A stretch of 34,428 bases of DNA from Lewinellaceae bacterium. GTDB lineage: Bacteria > Bacteroidota > Bacteroidia > Chitinophagales > Saprospiraceae. The stretch spans positions 1 to 34,428 of the forward strand of contig CANJPT010000044.1 in NCBI GenBank assembly GCA_947476195.1, in the 5' to 3' direction. The translations under genes were made by a program, and so were the position numbers. Each line of letters begins with the position of its first letter. The first letter of the stretch is position 1. A model generated the notes under the pieces. It was not told the DNA's origin. It did no database searches and worked only from the letters and a program-made list of their open reading frames with translations. Of this stretch, positions 9,134-16,464 are shown in pieces.

Positions 9134-9505
9134 ATGGAACATTCACAAATGCAACATCACCATTCCGGGCACAAACATGGAGCGTTGATCCAACAGCTCC
9201 TTGATTGCGCAGCCGCCTGTGAAAACTGTGCCGCGTCTTGCCTGGACGAGCCGGATGTTACGGCTATGGCTCATTGTATTGAACTGGACCGGGACTGTGC
9301 AGACTTATGCTTCTTGGGAGCCAAGCTGTTGATTCGGGACAGTGAGTTTGGTCACGAATTTTTGGCCCTCTGCGAAAAAGCATGCCGCCATTGCGCCGAT
9401 GAATGCGGAAAACACCAGCATGAACATTGTAAAAAATGTGCCGAAGTCTGCCAAAAATGTGCCGAAGCATGTCATGCGCATCACGGCAATATTGAATTGA
9501 GTTAG
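9134..9505 (+). CDS. Four-helix-bundle copper-binding protein (Csp/DUF326-like)
   Basis: A 123-aa protein with 16 cysteines arranged in CxxC/CxxxC steps along predicted helices (for example CAAACENCAASC, CEKACRHCADEC, CKKCAEVCQKCAEAC). This is the pattern of the copper storage proteins Csp1/Csp3 and DUF326, where Cys residues line the core of a four-helix bundle and hold many Cu(I) ions. The N-terminus (HHHSGHKHG) is His-rich and there is no signal peptide, so a cytosolic Csp3-like store is expected. It sits 56 bp after the adaptor gene and is the best evidence that copper is a substrate of operon 1. Family assignment is strong; stoichiometry and metal are inferred. Confidence 0.88.
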   Translation: MEHSQMQHHHSGHKHGALIQQLLDCAAACENCAASCLDEPDVTAMAHCIELDRDCADLCFLGAKLLIRDSEFGHEFLALCEKACRHCADECGKHQHEHCKKCAEVCQKCAEACHAHHGNIELS

Positions 9506-9519
9506 GTAACTGTCTTGTT

Positions 9520-9558
9520 GCAAGGGGGCGGCGATCAGAGGTCGCCGTTCCCGCTTGC
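9520..9558. other. Extended hairpin after the Csp-like gene
   Basis: GCAAG (9520-9524) pairs with CTTGC (9554-9558), and inside it GGG with CCC and GGCGA with TCGCC, around a short loop. It sits 15 bp after the stop codon at the end of operon 1. No T-run follows (the next bases are A-rich), so it is a weak terminator candidate or a 3'-end stabilising structure. Confidence 0.4.
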
Positions 9559-9695
9559 AAAATAAAAAATGGTGAAAATAAGTGCCTGTCATACAGATGA
9601 TTAAAAATTATTAAACTGATATAATTTAAATAAAAAGTGAATAGATATCTGGGCGATTTTGAACAAAAAAAGTGAAAAGGTGTTAACCCCTTCCA

Positions 9696-9703
9696 TACCT
9701 TTA
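9696..9703 (+). promoter_or_regulatory. -7-like box (TACCTTTA) for the second Cys-rich gene
   Basis: TACCTTTA is one base from TAnnTTTG and lies 9 bases before the ATG at 9713, the same spacing as TACCTTTG before the paralogue at 2903. Conservation of motif and spacing between the two copies supports a promoter with a very short leader. A -33 element is not obvious. Confidence 0.35.
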
Positions 9704-9712
9704 CCTCGAATC

Positions 9713-10099
9713 ATGAAATTCAGCCTCGTCATATTGCTTCTGCTCCTTACCTATCTCGTTGCGTTGCCAACAGATACGTTACGGGCGTGCGGCAGTGGAG
9801 GGGAGTGCCAGAAGACAGTATCATCAAACGCGAATGGCGAACAAGTTGCTGCATTTGGCGAGCCTTGTGTAGAAAACTCACCGTGTAACGATTGCCCTCC
9901 CGATTCAGATGGTTGTGGGCATTGTCACTGTCCCGACTGCGGGACAACAGGCGCACACACTGGCTTTTGTAAAAATACTTCCAATGAAGTGTTTCCAGCT
10001 CGCGCATGGCTCCACTCAGCCCGAGCTGTCAATTTCTATTATAAAGCGCCCAACTCCTCGGCGCACCTGACGGCACTTTTCCAGCCGCCACGGGTATGA
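9713..10099 (+). CDS. Cys-rich small exported protein, paralogue, start of operon 2
   Basis: A 128-aa protein from the ATG at 9713 (the frame is open from 9659 but the signal peptide starts here). It has a Sec signal peptide (MKFSLVILLLLLTYLVALP) and an acidic Cys-rich region with DCPPDSDGCGHCHCPDCGT. The C-terminus SAHLTALFQPPRV matches the copy at 2903-3295. It shares the Cys cluster almost residue for residue with that copy but diverges between signal and cluster. The non-coding DNA after its stop is also similar to that after the first copy, showing that a whole segment was duplicated. It probably binds metal in the envelope; function is not established. Confidence 0.65.
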   Translation: MKFSLVILLLLLTYLVALPTDTLRACGSGGECQKTVSSNANGEQVAAFGEPCVENSPCNDCPPDSDGCGHCHCPDCGTTGAHTGFCKNTSNEVFPARAWLHSARAVNFYYKAPNSSAHLTALFQPPRV

Positions 10100-10199
10100 A
10101 TTAGCCCTTCCCATTTTTGATTCTTCAAAATGAACACTGTGAGCCAATCGCTTACGGTGCGCTCCCTATTTGGCTACATTCATTATCCCTGCAACAGGT

Positions 10200-11474
10200 A
10201 TGAACCATAGAAATAATTCTTTCCCTGTTTACCCTCTGTACTTTCAAAACAGTAGGCTTTTACACTCAATTAGGCCCTTTGTGACCATATTGCTTGGACT
10301 TACCTGTTTTGTATTTGCGGGGAATGCGGTCGCGCAAACTGCACTTACAGAACAACAGGCCATTGAAATGCTGATAAAGCATCCGGCACTTCAAGCTGCT
10401 ACGCTCCGCGTAACGCAATATCAAACACTGGGCGGTGCAGTAAAACCTTGGGAGCCGACCCAGTTCTTCAACAATATAGCTGCTGACCCGGACTTGGGAA
10501 TGTTCGGCACAACGAGCTTTGGCGTAAATCAGGCTTTTCCTTCCGGTAAAAATGTTCGCGCCAATCGCCAACTAAATACTCAGAACATTCGCCAAAGCCA
10601 GGCACAATCCCTGTTGACTCAGCAGGATTTGGTGCGACAAGTAAAAGAGAAATATCAACGGTTGGGTTATCTGCAAATCAAAATTATCCTTTTTGCTCGC
10701 CTCGACAGTATCTATCAAAACTTAAACGCTGTAGCTGATACGCGCTATCGTACCGGGGATGTTTCACAGACCGAAAAGTTCGCTGTTCAGGACAAAGCCG
10801 CTCAAATCCGGTTACAAATTGAGACCGCTCGCAATGAGATTGTTTCCGGTCAATTTGCGCTGGGTCAACTACTGGGCTTGGGCCAGCAGGTTAAGGCTGT
10901 TGTTGATCCATTGACTGCAACAGGGTTTTCAATGGCAGATTCTACGCGATTAACCAGTTCGGCATACTCCATATATGCTCAAAGTGTCGTCGGTGTAGCT
11001 CAGGGGCAACAGGCTGTGCAACAGTCCGCACTTGCGCCAACTTTTTCGGCAGGAGTGTTTGGTCAATATTTGGGAAATGGCGCAGTATATCCAGGCTGGC
11101 AGTTAGGGTTAAATGTGCCTTTATTCAAAAAAGCACAGCAAAAGCAGGTTGAAGCAGCCTGTATTGGTGTGCAAATAGCGCAGTCAGAATATCAGAACGC
11201 TTTGCTTACCCAACAAACCCGGCTGACCGCCGCTGTTTTTGAATTCCAACGCTTTGAACTACTCACAAACTATTACATACGACAAGGCAAAACGATTGCT
11301 GACGAGCTGTTGCGCAGCAGTGTACTGAACTATCAGCAAGGTGAGATTGGGTATATAGAACATGTCCAAAACCTTGACCAAGCCTTACAAATTGAAATGC
11401 AATATTTGGAGAACCTGTTGCAAAAGAATCTGGCAGGCGTAGAAATTCAGTTTTTAACGAATCGGAACCAATAG
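10200..11474 (+). CDS. TolC-like outer-membrane efflux protein (stand-alone, derived from an RND-TolC fusion)
   Basis: A 424-aa protein from the ATG at 10200. The mature part matches the TolC half of the fusion protein (residues 1072-1450) along its whole length, including AADPDLGMFGTTS, QFALGQLLGLG, GQYLGNG and LNYQQGEIGY. The signal is residues ~27-46, ending AVAQ. Unusually, the ~26 residues before the signal (FPVYPLYFQNSRLL) resemble the end of the RND domain in the fusion (LPVLYSLFFKRTRFL), and the bases around the ATG resemble those around the fusion's ATG. This suggests that an RND-TolC gene lost its RND part in frame. It forms the channel of operon 2. The HMA gene follows 64 bp downstream. 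Confidence 0.9.
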   Translation: MNHRNNSFPVYPLYFQNSRLLHSIRPFVTILLGLTCFVFAGNAVAQTALTEQQAIEMLIKHPALQAATLRVTQYQTLGGAVKPWEPTQFFNNIAADPDLGMFGTTSFGVNQAFPSGKNVRANRQLNTQNIRQSQAQSLLTQQDLVRQVKEKYQRLGYLQIKIILFARLDSIYQNLNAVADTRYRTGDVSQTEKFAVQDKAAQIRLQIETARNEIVSGQFALGQLLGLGQQVKAVVDPLTATGFSMADSTRLTSSAYSIYAQSVVGVAQGQQAVQQSALAPTFSAGVFGQYLGNGAVYPGWQLGLNVPLFKKAQQKQVEAACIGVQIAQSEYQNALLTQQTRLTAAVFEFQRFELLTNYYIRQGKTIADELLRSSVLNYQQGEIGYIEHVQNLDQALQIEMQYLENLLQKNLAGVEIQFLTNRNQ

Positions 11475-11538
11475 GCCGGAATTCAGACTTGACCATCACA
11501 CATCCACTCATATTTTCAACTTAAACATTTTCTCAATC

Positions 11539-11892
11539 ATGAAAAAAATTCAATTCGTTTTCTCGCTTGTCGCTTTGTCCTTTGTCGCTTTGTCCTGCGG
11601 GCAGGAAAAGAATGGCACTGCTTTGTCCCTAACAACCGAAATTTTTTGTGACCACTGTCAGGATTGCGATTCCTGTAAGGGAAGGGTGGAAAAAGCACTA
11701 CGTTCAACTGAAGGCATTAACTCGGCAGAGATGAAAGTGGCCGAAAAGAAAATTGCTGTGACGTATGATCCGGCCAAAATCAACGAGCAGCAAATCAAAA
11801 CGGCTATAGCCAAAACAGGGTTTGCAGCAGGAGACATGGCGGCAGACCCTGCTGCCTATGACAATCTGGATGATTGCTGTAAGAAAAAGTAA
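11539..11892 (+). CDS. HMA-domain metal-binding lipoprotein
   Basis: A 117-aa protein with a lipoprotein signal ending ALSC (Cys20) and one heavy-metal-associated (HMA/CopZ/MerP-like) domain at residues ~30-100. The metal loop is enlarged, CDHCQDCDSCKGRVE, instead of the usual MxCxxC, and a second cluster, DDCCKKK, ends the protein. The domain keeps the ferredoxin-like pattern (GINSAEMKVAEKKIAVTYDPAKI, then IKTAIAKTGF). As a lipid-anchored periplasmic protein between the channel and pump genes, it probably delivers a soft metal such as Cu(I) or Hg(II) to the RND pump. The signal peptide contains a 12-base repeat (11569-11580, 11584-11595), a likely replication-slippage duplication. Confidence 0.85.
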   Translation: MKKIQFVFSLVALSFVALSCGQEKNGTALSLTTEIFCDHCQDCDSCKGRVEKALRSTEGINSAEMKVAEKKIAVTYDPAKINEQQIKTAIAKTGFAAGDMAADPAAYDNLDDCCKKK

Positions 11893-11903
11893 AGATGGTA
11901 TGT

Positions 11904-11932
11904 AGCGGGCGGCGCATGGTGTGTCGCCCGCT
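11904..11932. other. Intercistronic hairpin before the RND gene
   Basis: AGCGGGCG (11904-11911) pairs perfectly with CGCCCGCT (11925-11932) around a 13-base loop, in the 74-bp gap between the HMA and RND genes. No T-run follows, so it more likely stabilises or divides the operon mRNA than ends it. Confidence 0.45.
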
Positions 11933-11966
11933 GATGGTAAGTTGAAAATTCTAAAGCACATTATTC

Positions 11967-14900
11967 ATGATTGACCAGATTATTAAATTCTCCATTCAAC
12001 ATAAGATGGTTGTGGGACTGTTTGTCCTGGGTCTTATAGGTTGGGGCAGCTATTCGCTTGCACACCTGCCTATGGATGCCTTACCTGACATCACCAATAA
12101 CCAGGTGCAGGTGATTACGCTCGCACCAACGCTTGCTTCGCAAGAAGTAGAGCAATATGTAACCGCACCCATTGAAGCGGCTTGCGCCAACCTACCGGAC
12201 ATCATTGAAATGCGATCTATTTCCAGACTTGGGCTTTCGGTTATCACCATCGTTTTTAAAGATGAAATGAATCTCTATGAAGCCAGGCAATTGGTGAACG
12301 AACGGTTAAAAGAAGCCGAAGAACATATTCCAAAGGATGTAGGAAGTCCTGACCTGGCACCTGCCTCTACCGGCTTGAGTGATATTTACCAGTATGTGCT
12401 GCACACAAAGCCGGGGTACGACTCCCTTTATTCAGATATGGAATTGCGAACCATTCAGGATTGGATAGTCAAAAGACAGCTCTTAAGTGTGCCGGGAATT
12501 GCGGAGATCAATACGTTGGGCGGACACCTTAAACAGTATGAAATTGCTGTGGATGCCCAACAGCTTAAGGCCATGAATGTGACCATTCAAGAAGTATTTG
12601 AGGCACTTGAGAAGAACAATGAGAGTACGGGAGGCAGTTATATCGAAAAAGGGCCTAATTCCTATTTTATTCGTGGAATGGGTATGGTGGAAAATCTACA
12701 TGATATTGAAGCCATTGTAGTTAAGCAAACCGAAGGTGTTCCCATATTGGTACGCAATATTGCCAAAGTGCAGTATGGAAATGCGAACCGTTACGGGGCG
12801 GCTACACGTAACGGAGAAGGTGAAGTCGTGGTAGGCGTGGTCATGATGCGGAAAGGACAAAATTCGGCAGAAGTAGCGCAGGGGGTCAAGGAACGGGTAG
12901 AAATTATCAAAAAGTCCCTGCCGGAAGGAGTCATCATTGAGCCCTTTCTCGACCGTAGCGACTTGGTTGGGCGTGCCATTCAAACCGTCAGTACCAACCT
13001 TGCAGAAGGTGGTTTGATCGTGGTATTTATTCTGGTCTTATTTCTGGGTAATCTTCGGGCAGGTATGGTAGTTGCCTCGGTTATTCCGCTCGCGATGCTT
13101 TTTGCGCTTGGGATGATGCGCATGTTTGGTGTTTCGGGTAACCTGATGAGCCTGGGTGCAATTGACTTCGGTCTTATTGTGGATGGCGCGGTCATCATTG
13201 TCGAAAGTATCGTTCACCGTATCACAAGTAATACTTTAACGGGCAGGAATCGGCTCACACAAGTCGAAATGGATGAAGAGGTGTATGAAGCCTCCTCTCG
13301 TATCCGAACGTCTGCGGCCTTTGGAGAAATCATTATTCTCATTGTGTATTTGCCTATTTTGACGCTTACTGGTATTGAAGGGAAGATGTTTGGCCCAATG
13401 GCTCAAACCGTATCCTTTGCCATATTGGGTGCGTTTTTGCTTTCGCTGACCTACGTGCCAATGATGTCAGCCTTCTTTCTGAGTAAAAAAACGGTTCATA
13501 AGCGCAACATCTCAGACCGGATGATGGACTTGTTTCAGCGTGCCTATAATCCGCTGATTCATTTCGCACTGCGCCGGAAAATGGCTGTTGTGTTTACTTC
13601 AATAGTTTTATTTATAGGTAGCCTGATTTTGTTTTCGCGAATGGGGGGCGAATTTATCCCGACCCTCGAAGAGGGTGACCTCGCTTTGAATACCCGCATA
13701 ATGGCAGGTAGTTCGCTCACGCAAAATATCGCCATCCTTACAAGGCTCGAAGGAATGATAAGGTCGAAATTCCCGGAGGTAAAAGAAGTGGTATCCCGGA
13801 TCGGCGCGTCAGAAATACCGACCGATCCAATGTCGGTTGAAGTAGCTGATATAATTGTGGTATTGAAAGACAAAAAAGAGTGGACTTCTGCTAAGACCCG
13901 CGATGAGTTGGCAGATAAAATAAAAAAGGAAATCTCTAACCTGCCTGGAGTGAGTCTTGAAGTATCGCAGCCTATTCAGCTGCGCTTCAATGAGCTAATG
14001 ACTGGAGTACGTTCGGACGTAGCGATTAAAATTTTTGGCGATGACCTGGAGTTACTTGCACAAAAAGGAAGTGAAGCTATCCGGATCATTGAAAACATTC
14101 CTGGCATTGCCGACCTCAAAGCAGAACAGGTAACCGGCTTGCCACAGATTTCCGTGAAGTACAACCGGGAACAAATCGCACAATATGGTTTGAGCATTGA
14201 CGACATTAACCGGACGCTCCGAACCGCTTTTGCAGGGGAGGTAGCAGGGGTTGTTTTTGAAGGGGAAAAACGTTTTGATATGGTGGTTCGATTGGGTAAA
14301 GAACTCCGCTCAGATATTGACGACATTCGAAATCTGTCTATTCCAATTCCTGGAGGCGCACAAATTCCATTGAACCAGTTGGCAAAAATTGATTTTGGGG
14401 CAGCGCCCATGCAGATTTCACGGGACGACGGACGGCGACGTATGACCCTCGGTCTGAATGTCCGCAATCGCGATGTGCAATCGGTAGTAGAAGAAATCAA
14501 ATTGAAATTGGATAAAGAGCTTCAGCTGCCGCCTGGTTATTACCTGACTTACGGCGGACAGTTTGAAAATTTGATCGAAGCCAATAAACGGTTGATGATC
14601 GCCGTACCTGTGGCACTCTTACTGATTTTGGTACTGCTGTATTTTACGTTCAATTCTCTGCGGCATACACTCCTGATATTTTCAGCTATCCCACTTTCAG
14701 CCATCGGCGGCGTACTGGCTTTATGGTTGCGCGGAATGCCCTTCAGCATTTCGGCAGGAGTTGGGTTTATTGCCTTGTTCGGCGTGGCAGTGCTGAATGG
14801 TATCGTTTTGATTGCCTATTTCGACCAACTAAAAAAGGAGGGTATCACCGATATTAAAGAGAGGGTACTTACGGGTACGCGTGTCCGGCTCCGACCTGTA

Positions 14901-15104
14901 CTGATGACAGCCGCAGTGGCTTCGCTGGGCTTCTTACCCATGGCACTTTCTAACTCAGCGGGTGCAGAAGTACAACGGCCTCTGGCAACAGTGGTCATTG
15001 GCGGATTGATTTCTGCCACACTCCTTACGCTGTTGGTTTTACCAACACTTTACATGCTCTTCTCCGGGGAGAAAAAATCGCACACATTTTCAACTGAAAA
15101 ATAA
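11967..15104 (+). CDS. CusA/CzcA-family RND heavy-metal efflux pump
   Basis: A 1045-aa inner-membrane proton-driven pump of normal length, without a TolC fusion. It shows the canonical start (MIDQIIKFSIQHKMVVG), LPDITNNQVQ, the proton-relay helix DFGLIVDGAVIIVES, the duplicated membrane half with GMPFSISAGVGFIALFGVAV, and RLRPVLMTAAVASLGFLPMA. It is clearly paralogous to residues 1-1040 of the fusion at 3398. At the copper-Met position after 'TDP' it has Val rather than Met (from-memory alignment), so Zn/Co/Cd or Cu/Ag cannot be decided. The adaptor gene begins 6 bp after the stop, indicating co-translation. It is the pump of operon 2, using the TolC at 10200 as its channel. Confidence 0.93.
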   Translation: MIDQIIKFSIQHKMVVGLFVLGLIGWGSYSLAHLPMDALPDITNNQVQVITLAPTLASQEVEQYVTAPIEAACANLPDIIEMRSISRLGLSVITIVFKDEMNLYEARQLVNERLKEAEEHIPKDVGSPDLAPASTGLSDIYQYVLHTKPGYDSLYSDMELRTIQDWIVKRQLLSVPGIAEINTLGGHLKQYEIAVDAQQLKAMNVTIQEVFEALEKNNESTGGSYIEKGPNSYFIRGMGMVENLHDIEAIVVKQTEGVPILVRNIAKVQYGNANRYGAATRNGEGEVVVGVVMMRKGQNSAEVAQGVKERVEIIKKSLPEGVIIEPFLDRSDLVGRAIQTVSTNLAEGGLIVVFILVLFLGNLRAGMVVASVIPLAMLFALGMMRMFGVSGNLMSLGAIDFGLIVDGAVIIVESIVHRITSNTLTGRNRLTQVEMDEEVYEASSRIRTSAAFGEIIILIVYLPILTLTGIEGKMFGPMAQTVSFAILGAFLLSLTYVPMMSAFFLSKKTVHKRNISDRMMDLFQRAYNPLIHFALRRKMAVVFTSIVLFIGSLILFSRMGGEFIPTLEEGDLALNTRIMAGSSLTQNIAILTRLEGMIRSKFPEVKEVVSRIGASEIPTDPMSVEVADIIVVLKDKKEWTSAKTRDELADKIKKEISNLPGVSLEVSQPIQLRFNELMTGVRSDVAIKIFGDDLELLAQKGSEAIRIIENIPGIADLKAEQVTGLPQISVKYNREQIAQYGLSIDDINRTLRTAFAGEVAGVVFEGEKRFDMVVRLGKELRSDIDDIRNLSIPIPGGAQIPLNQLAKIDFGAAPMQISRDDGRRRMTLGLNVRNRDVQSVVEEIKLKLDKELQLPPGYYLTYGGQFENLIEANKRLMIAVPVALLLILVLLYFTFNSLRHTLLIFSAIPLSAIGGVLALWLRGMPFSISAGVGFIALFGVAVLNGIVLIAYFDQLKKEGITDIKERVLTGTRVRLRPVLMTAAVASLGFLPMALSNSAGAEVQRPLATVVIGGLISATLLTLLVLPTLYMLFSGEKKSHTFSTEK

Positions 15105-15110
15105 ATTAGG

Positions 15111-16403
15111 ATGAAAAAGGAAATTTCAATCTCAGTATTCGCCCTGTTTATAGGGTTCTATACATTTACTTCATGCAATCAGGCTGCACCGGCGGAAGAG
15201 GCAGAAGCCATTCCCAAACATGCCCATAAAGACACCATTGAGGAAGAAGTGAATGATCTGGTCATTACATCCCGGCAGTTCAAAGCCGCCGGGATCGAAT
15301 TGGGGAAACTTGGAACAACCAGCCTTACGGGAAGTATCAAAGTATCCGGCCAACTTGAAGTGCCGCCGCAAAATAAAGCAGGCATATCAGCCTATGTGGG
15401 TGGCATCATTAAATCTATTCAAGTGGCAGCAGGTAGTTATGTAAGGAAAGGCCAAACCGTAATGACACTTGAACACCCTGACTTTTTGAAACTTCAGGAG
15501 GAATACACCAGTACCAAGGGGAATCTGGTTTTTCTGGAACAGGATTACCAACGAAAGAAAGAACTGTTAGCAGCAAATGCGACACCTCAAAAGGCTTTTC
15601 AAGAGGCTGAATCAAGGTACAATGTTGAAAAAGGGCGCTTGGCATCACTTGCCAACCAACTGTCTATGTTGGGCATTTCAATTACCGAATTGAACAAAGG
15701 CAAAATTACCAACGTGCTGGCTTTGCGGTCGCCCATCCATGGCTATATCACGCAAGTGCATGGTAGTATCGGTGCGTACGCCGAACCCAACAAGATGCTT
15801 TTTGAAGTAGTGGACAATTCCAATATTCTGGTGCGCCTCGATGTGTACGAACGGGATTTTTACAAAATCAAAAAAGGACAGAAAATCAGCATCTTACTAC
15901 CCAATCAGGACAATGCCGAAATCGAAGGACGAATTGTGACCCTCGGCAAAGCGATGGACAATATGACCAAATCTATCGCGGTGTATGCTGAGATACGCAA
16001 CAACAAACGCCAAGACCTGATACCGGGCATTTTTGTGAACGCATTCATCTATGTGGATGGTCACGCTGCTGCTGTCGTACCTACTGAAACAGTCGTTCGT
16101 TCCGGCGAAAAGCAATACGTTTTTATGGTCAATGACGAGTTGTGCAGCAAGCCGAATGTACCGGGCAAAGACCCACACACGGTCAAAGATGCAGCCGGGA
16201 ATACCATACCGCTTGCTTACAGAATGATAGAAGTAAAAACGGGCGCGGAAGGTACAGGGGTGGTAGAGATCAATCCTGCACAAGAAATTAAGCCAACAGA
16301 CCAATTGGTCGTAAAAGGGGCTTATTTCCTGATGTCAGCTTTGAAAAGTGGCGAGACAGTTGGGTGCTGCGCCCCAGCAGAGGAAGAGGGGAAGAAGGAG
16401 TAA
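15111..16403 (+). CDS. RND periplasmic adaptor (CusB/CzcB-like) lipoprotein, operon 2
   Basis: A 430-aa membrane-fusion protein beginning 6 bp after the RND gene. It has a lipoprotein signal with lipobox FTSC (Cys22). The HlyD-type architecture is visible: barrel-sandwich half (VGGIIKSIQVAAGSYVRKGQ), helical hairpin (~residues 120-190), second half (ALRSPIHGYITQVHGSIGAY) and beta-barrel (LVRLDVYERDFYKIKKGQKI). The C-terminus ends GCCAPAEEEGKKE, a double-Cys tail not seen in the operon 1 adaptor, and a region near residue 345 (CSKPNVPGKDPH) also carries Cys and His. These could bind metal. A rho-independent terminator follows, so this is the last gene of operon 2. Confidence 0.92.
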   Translation: MKKEISISVFALFIGFYTFTSCNQAAPAEEAEAIPKHAHKDTIEEEVNDLVITSRQFKAAGIELGKLGTTSLTGSIKVSGQLEVPPQNKAGISAYVGGIIKSIQVAAGSYVRKGQTVMTLEHPDFLKLQEEYTSTKGNLVFLEQDYQRKKELLAANATPQKAFQEAESRYNVEKGRLASLANQLSMLGISITELNKGKITNVLALRSPIHGYITQVHGSIGAYAEPNKMLFEVVDNSNILVRLDVYERDFYKIKKGQKISILLPNQDNAEIEGRIVTLGKAMDNMTKSIAVYAEIRNNKRQDLIPGIFVNAFIYVDGHAAAVVPTETVVRSGEKQYVFMVNDELCSKPNVPGKDPHTVKDAAGNTIPLAYRMIEVKTGAEGTGVVEINPAQEIKPTDQLVVKGAYFLMSALKSGETVGCCAPAEEEGKKE

Positions 16404-16413
16404 TTTATAATCA

Positions 16414-16440
16414 GAGTGGCCTCCCACTCGCTTCTTTTTT
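16414..16440 (+). terminator. Rho-independent terminator of operon 2
   Basis: GAGTGG (16414-16419) and CCACTC (16424-16429) form a perfect 6-bp stem with a CCTC loop, followed by GCTTCTTTTTT. It lies 11 bp after the adaptor stop and 25 bp before the next ATG, so the downstream ATPase needs readthrough or its own promoter. Confidence 0.7.
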
Positions 16441-16464
16441 AACGCGGGTAGGCTTAACCAAAAT

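Noticed and set aside
11569-11595. Tandem 12-base repeat in the HMA gene as a regulatory element
   Set aside because: It is in frame within the signal peptide and encodes repeated VALSF/VALSC; replication slippage explains it.
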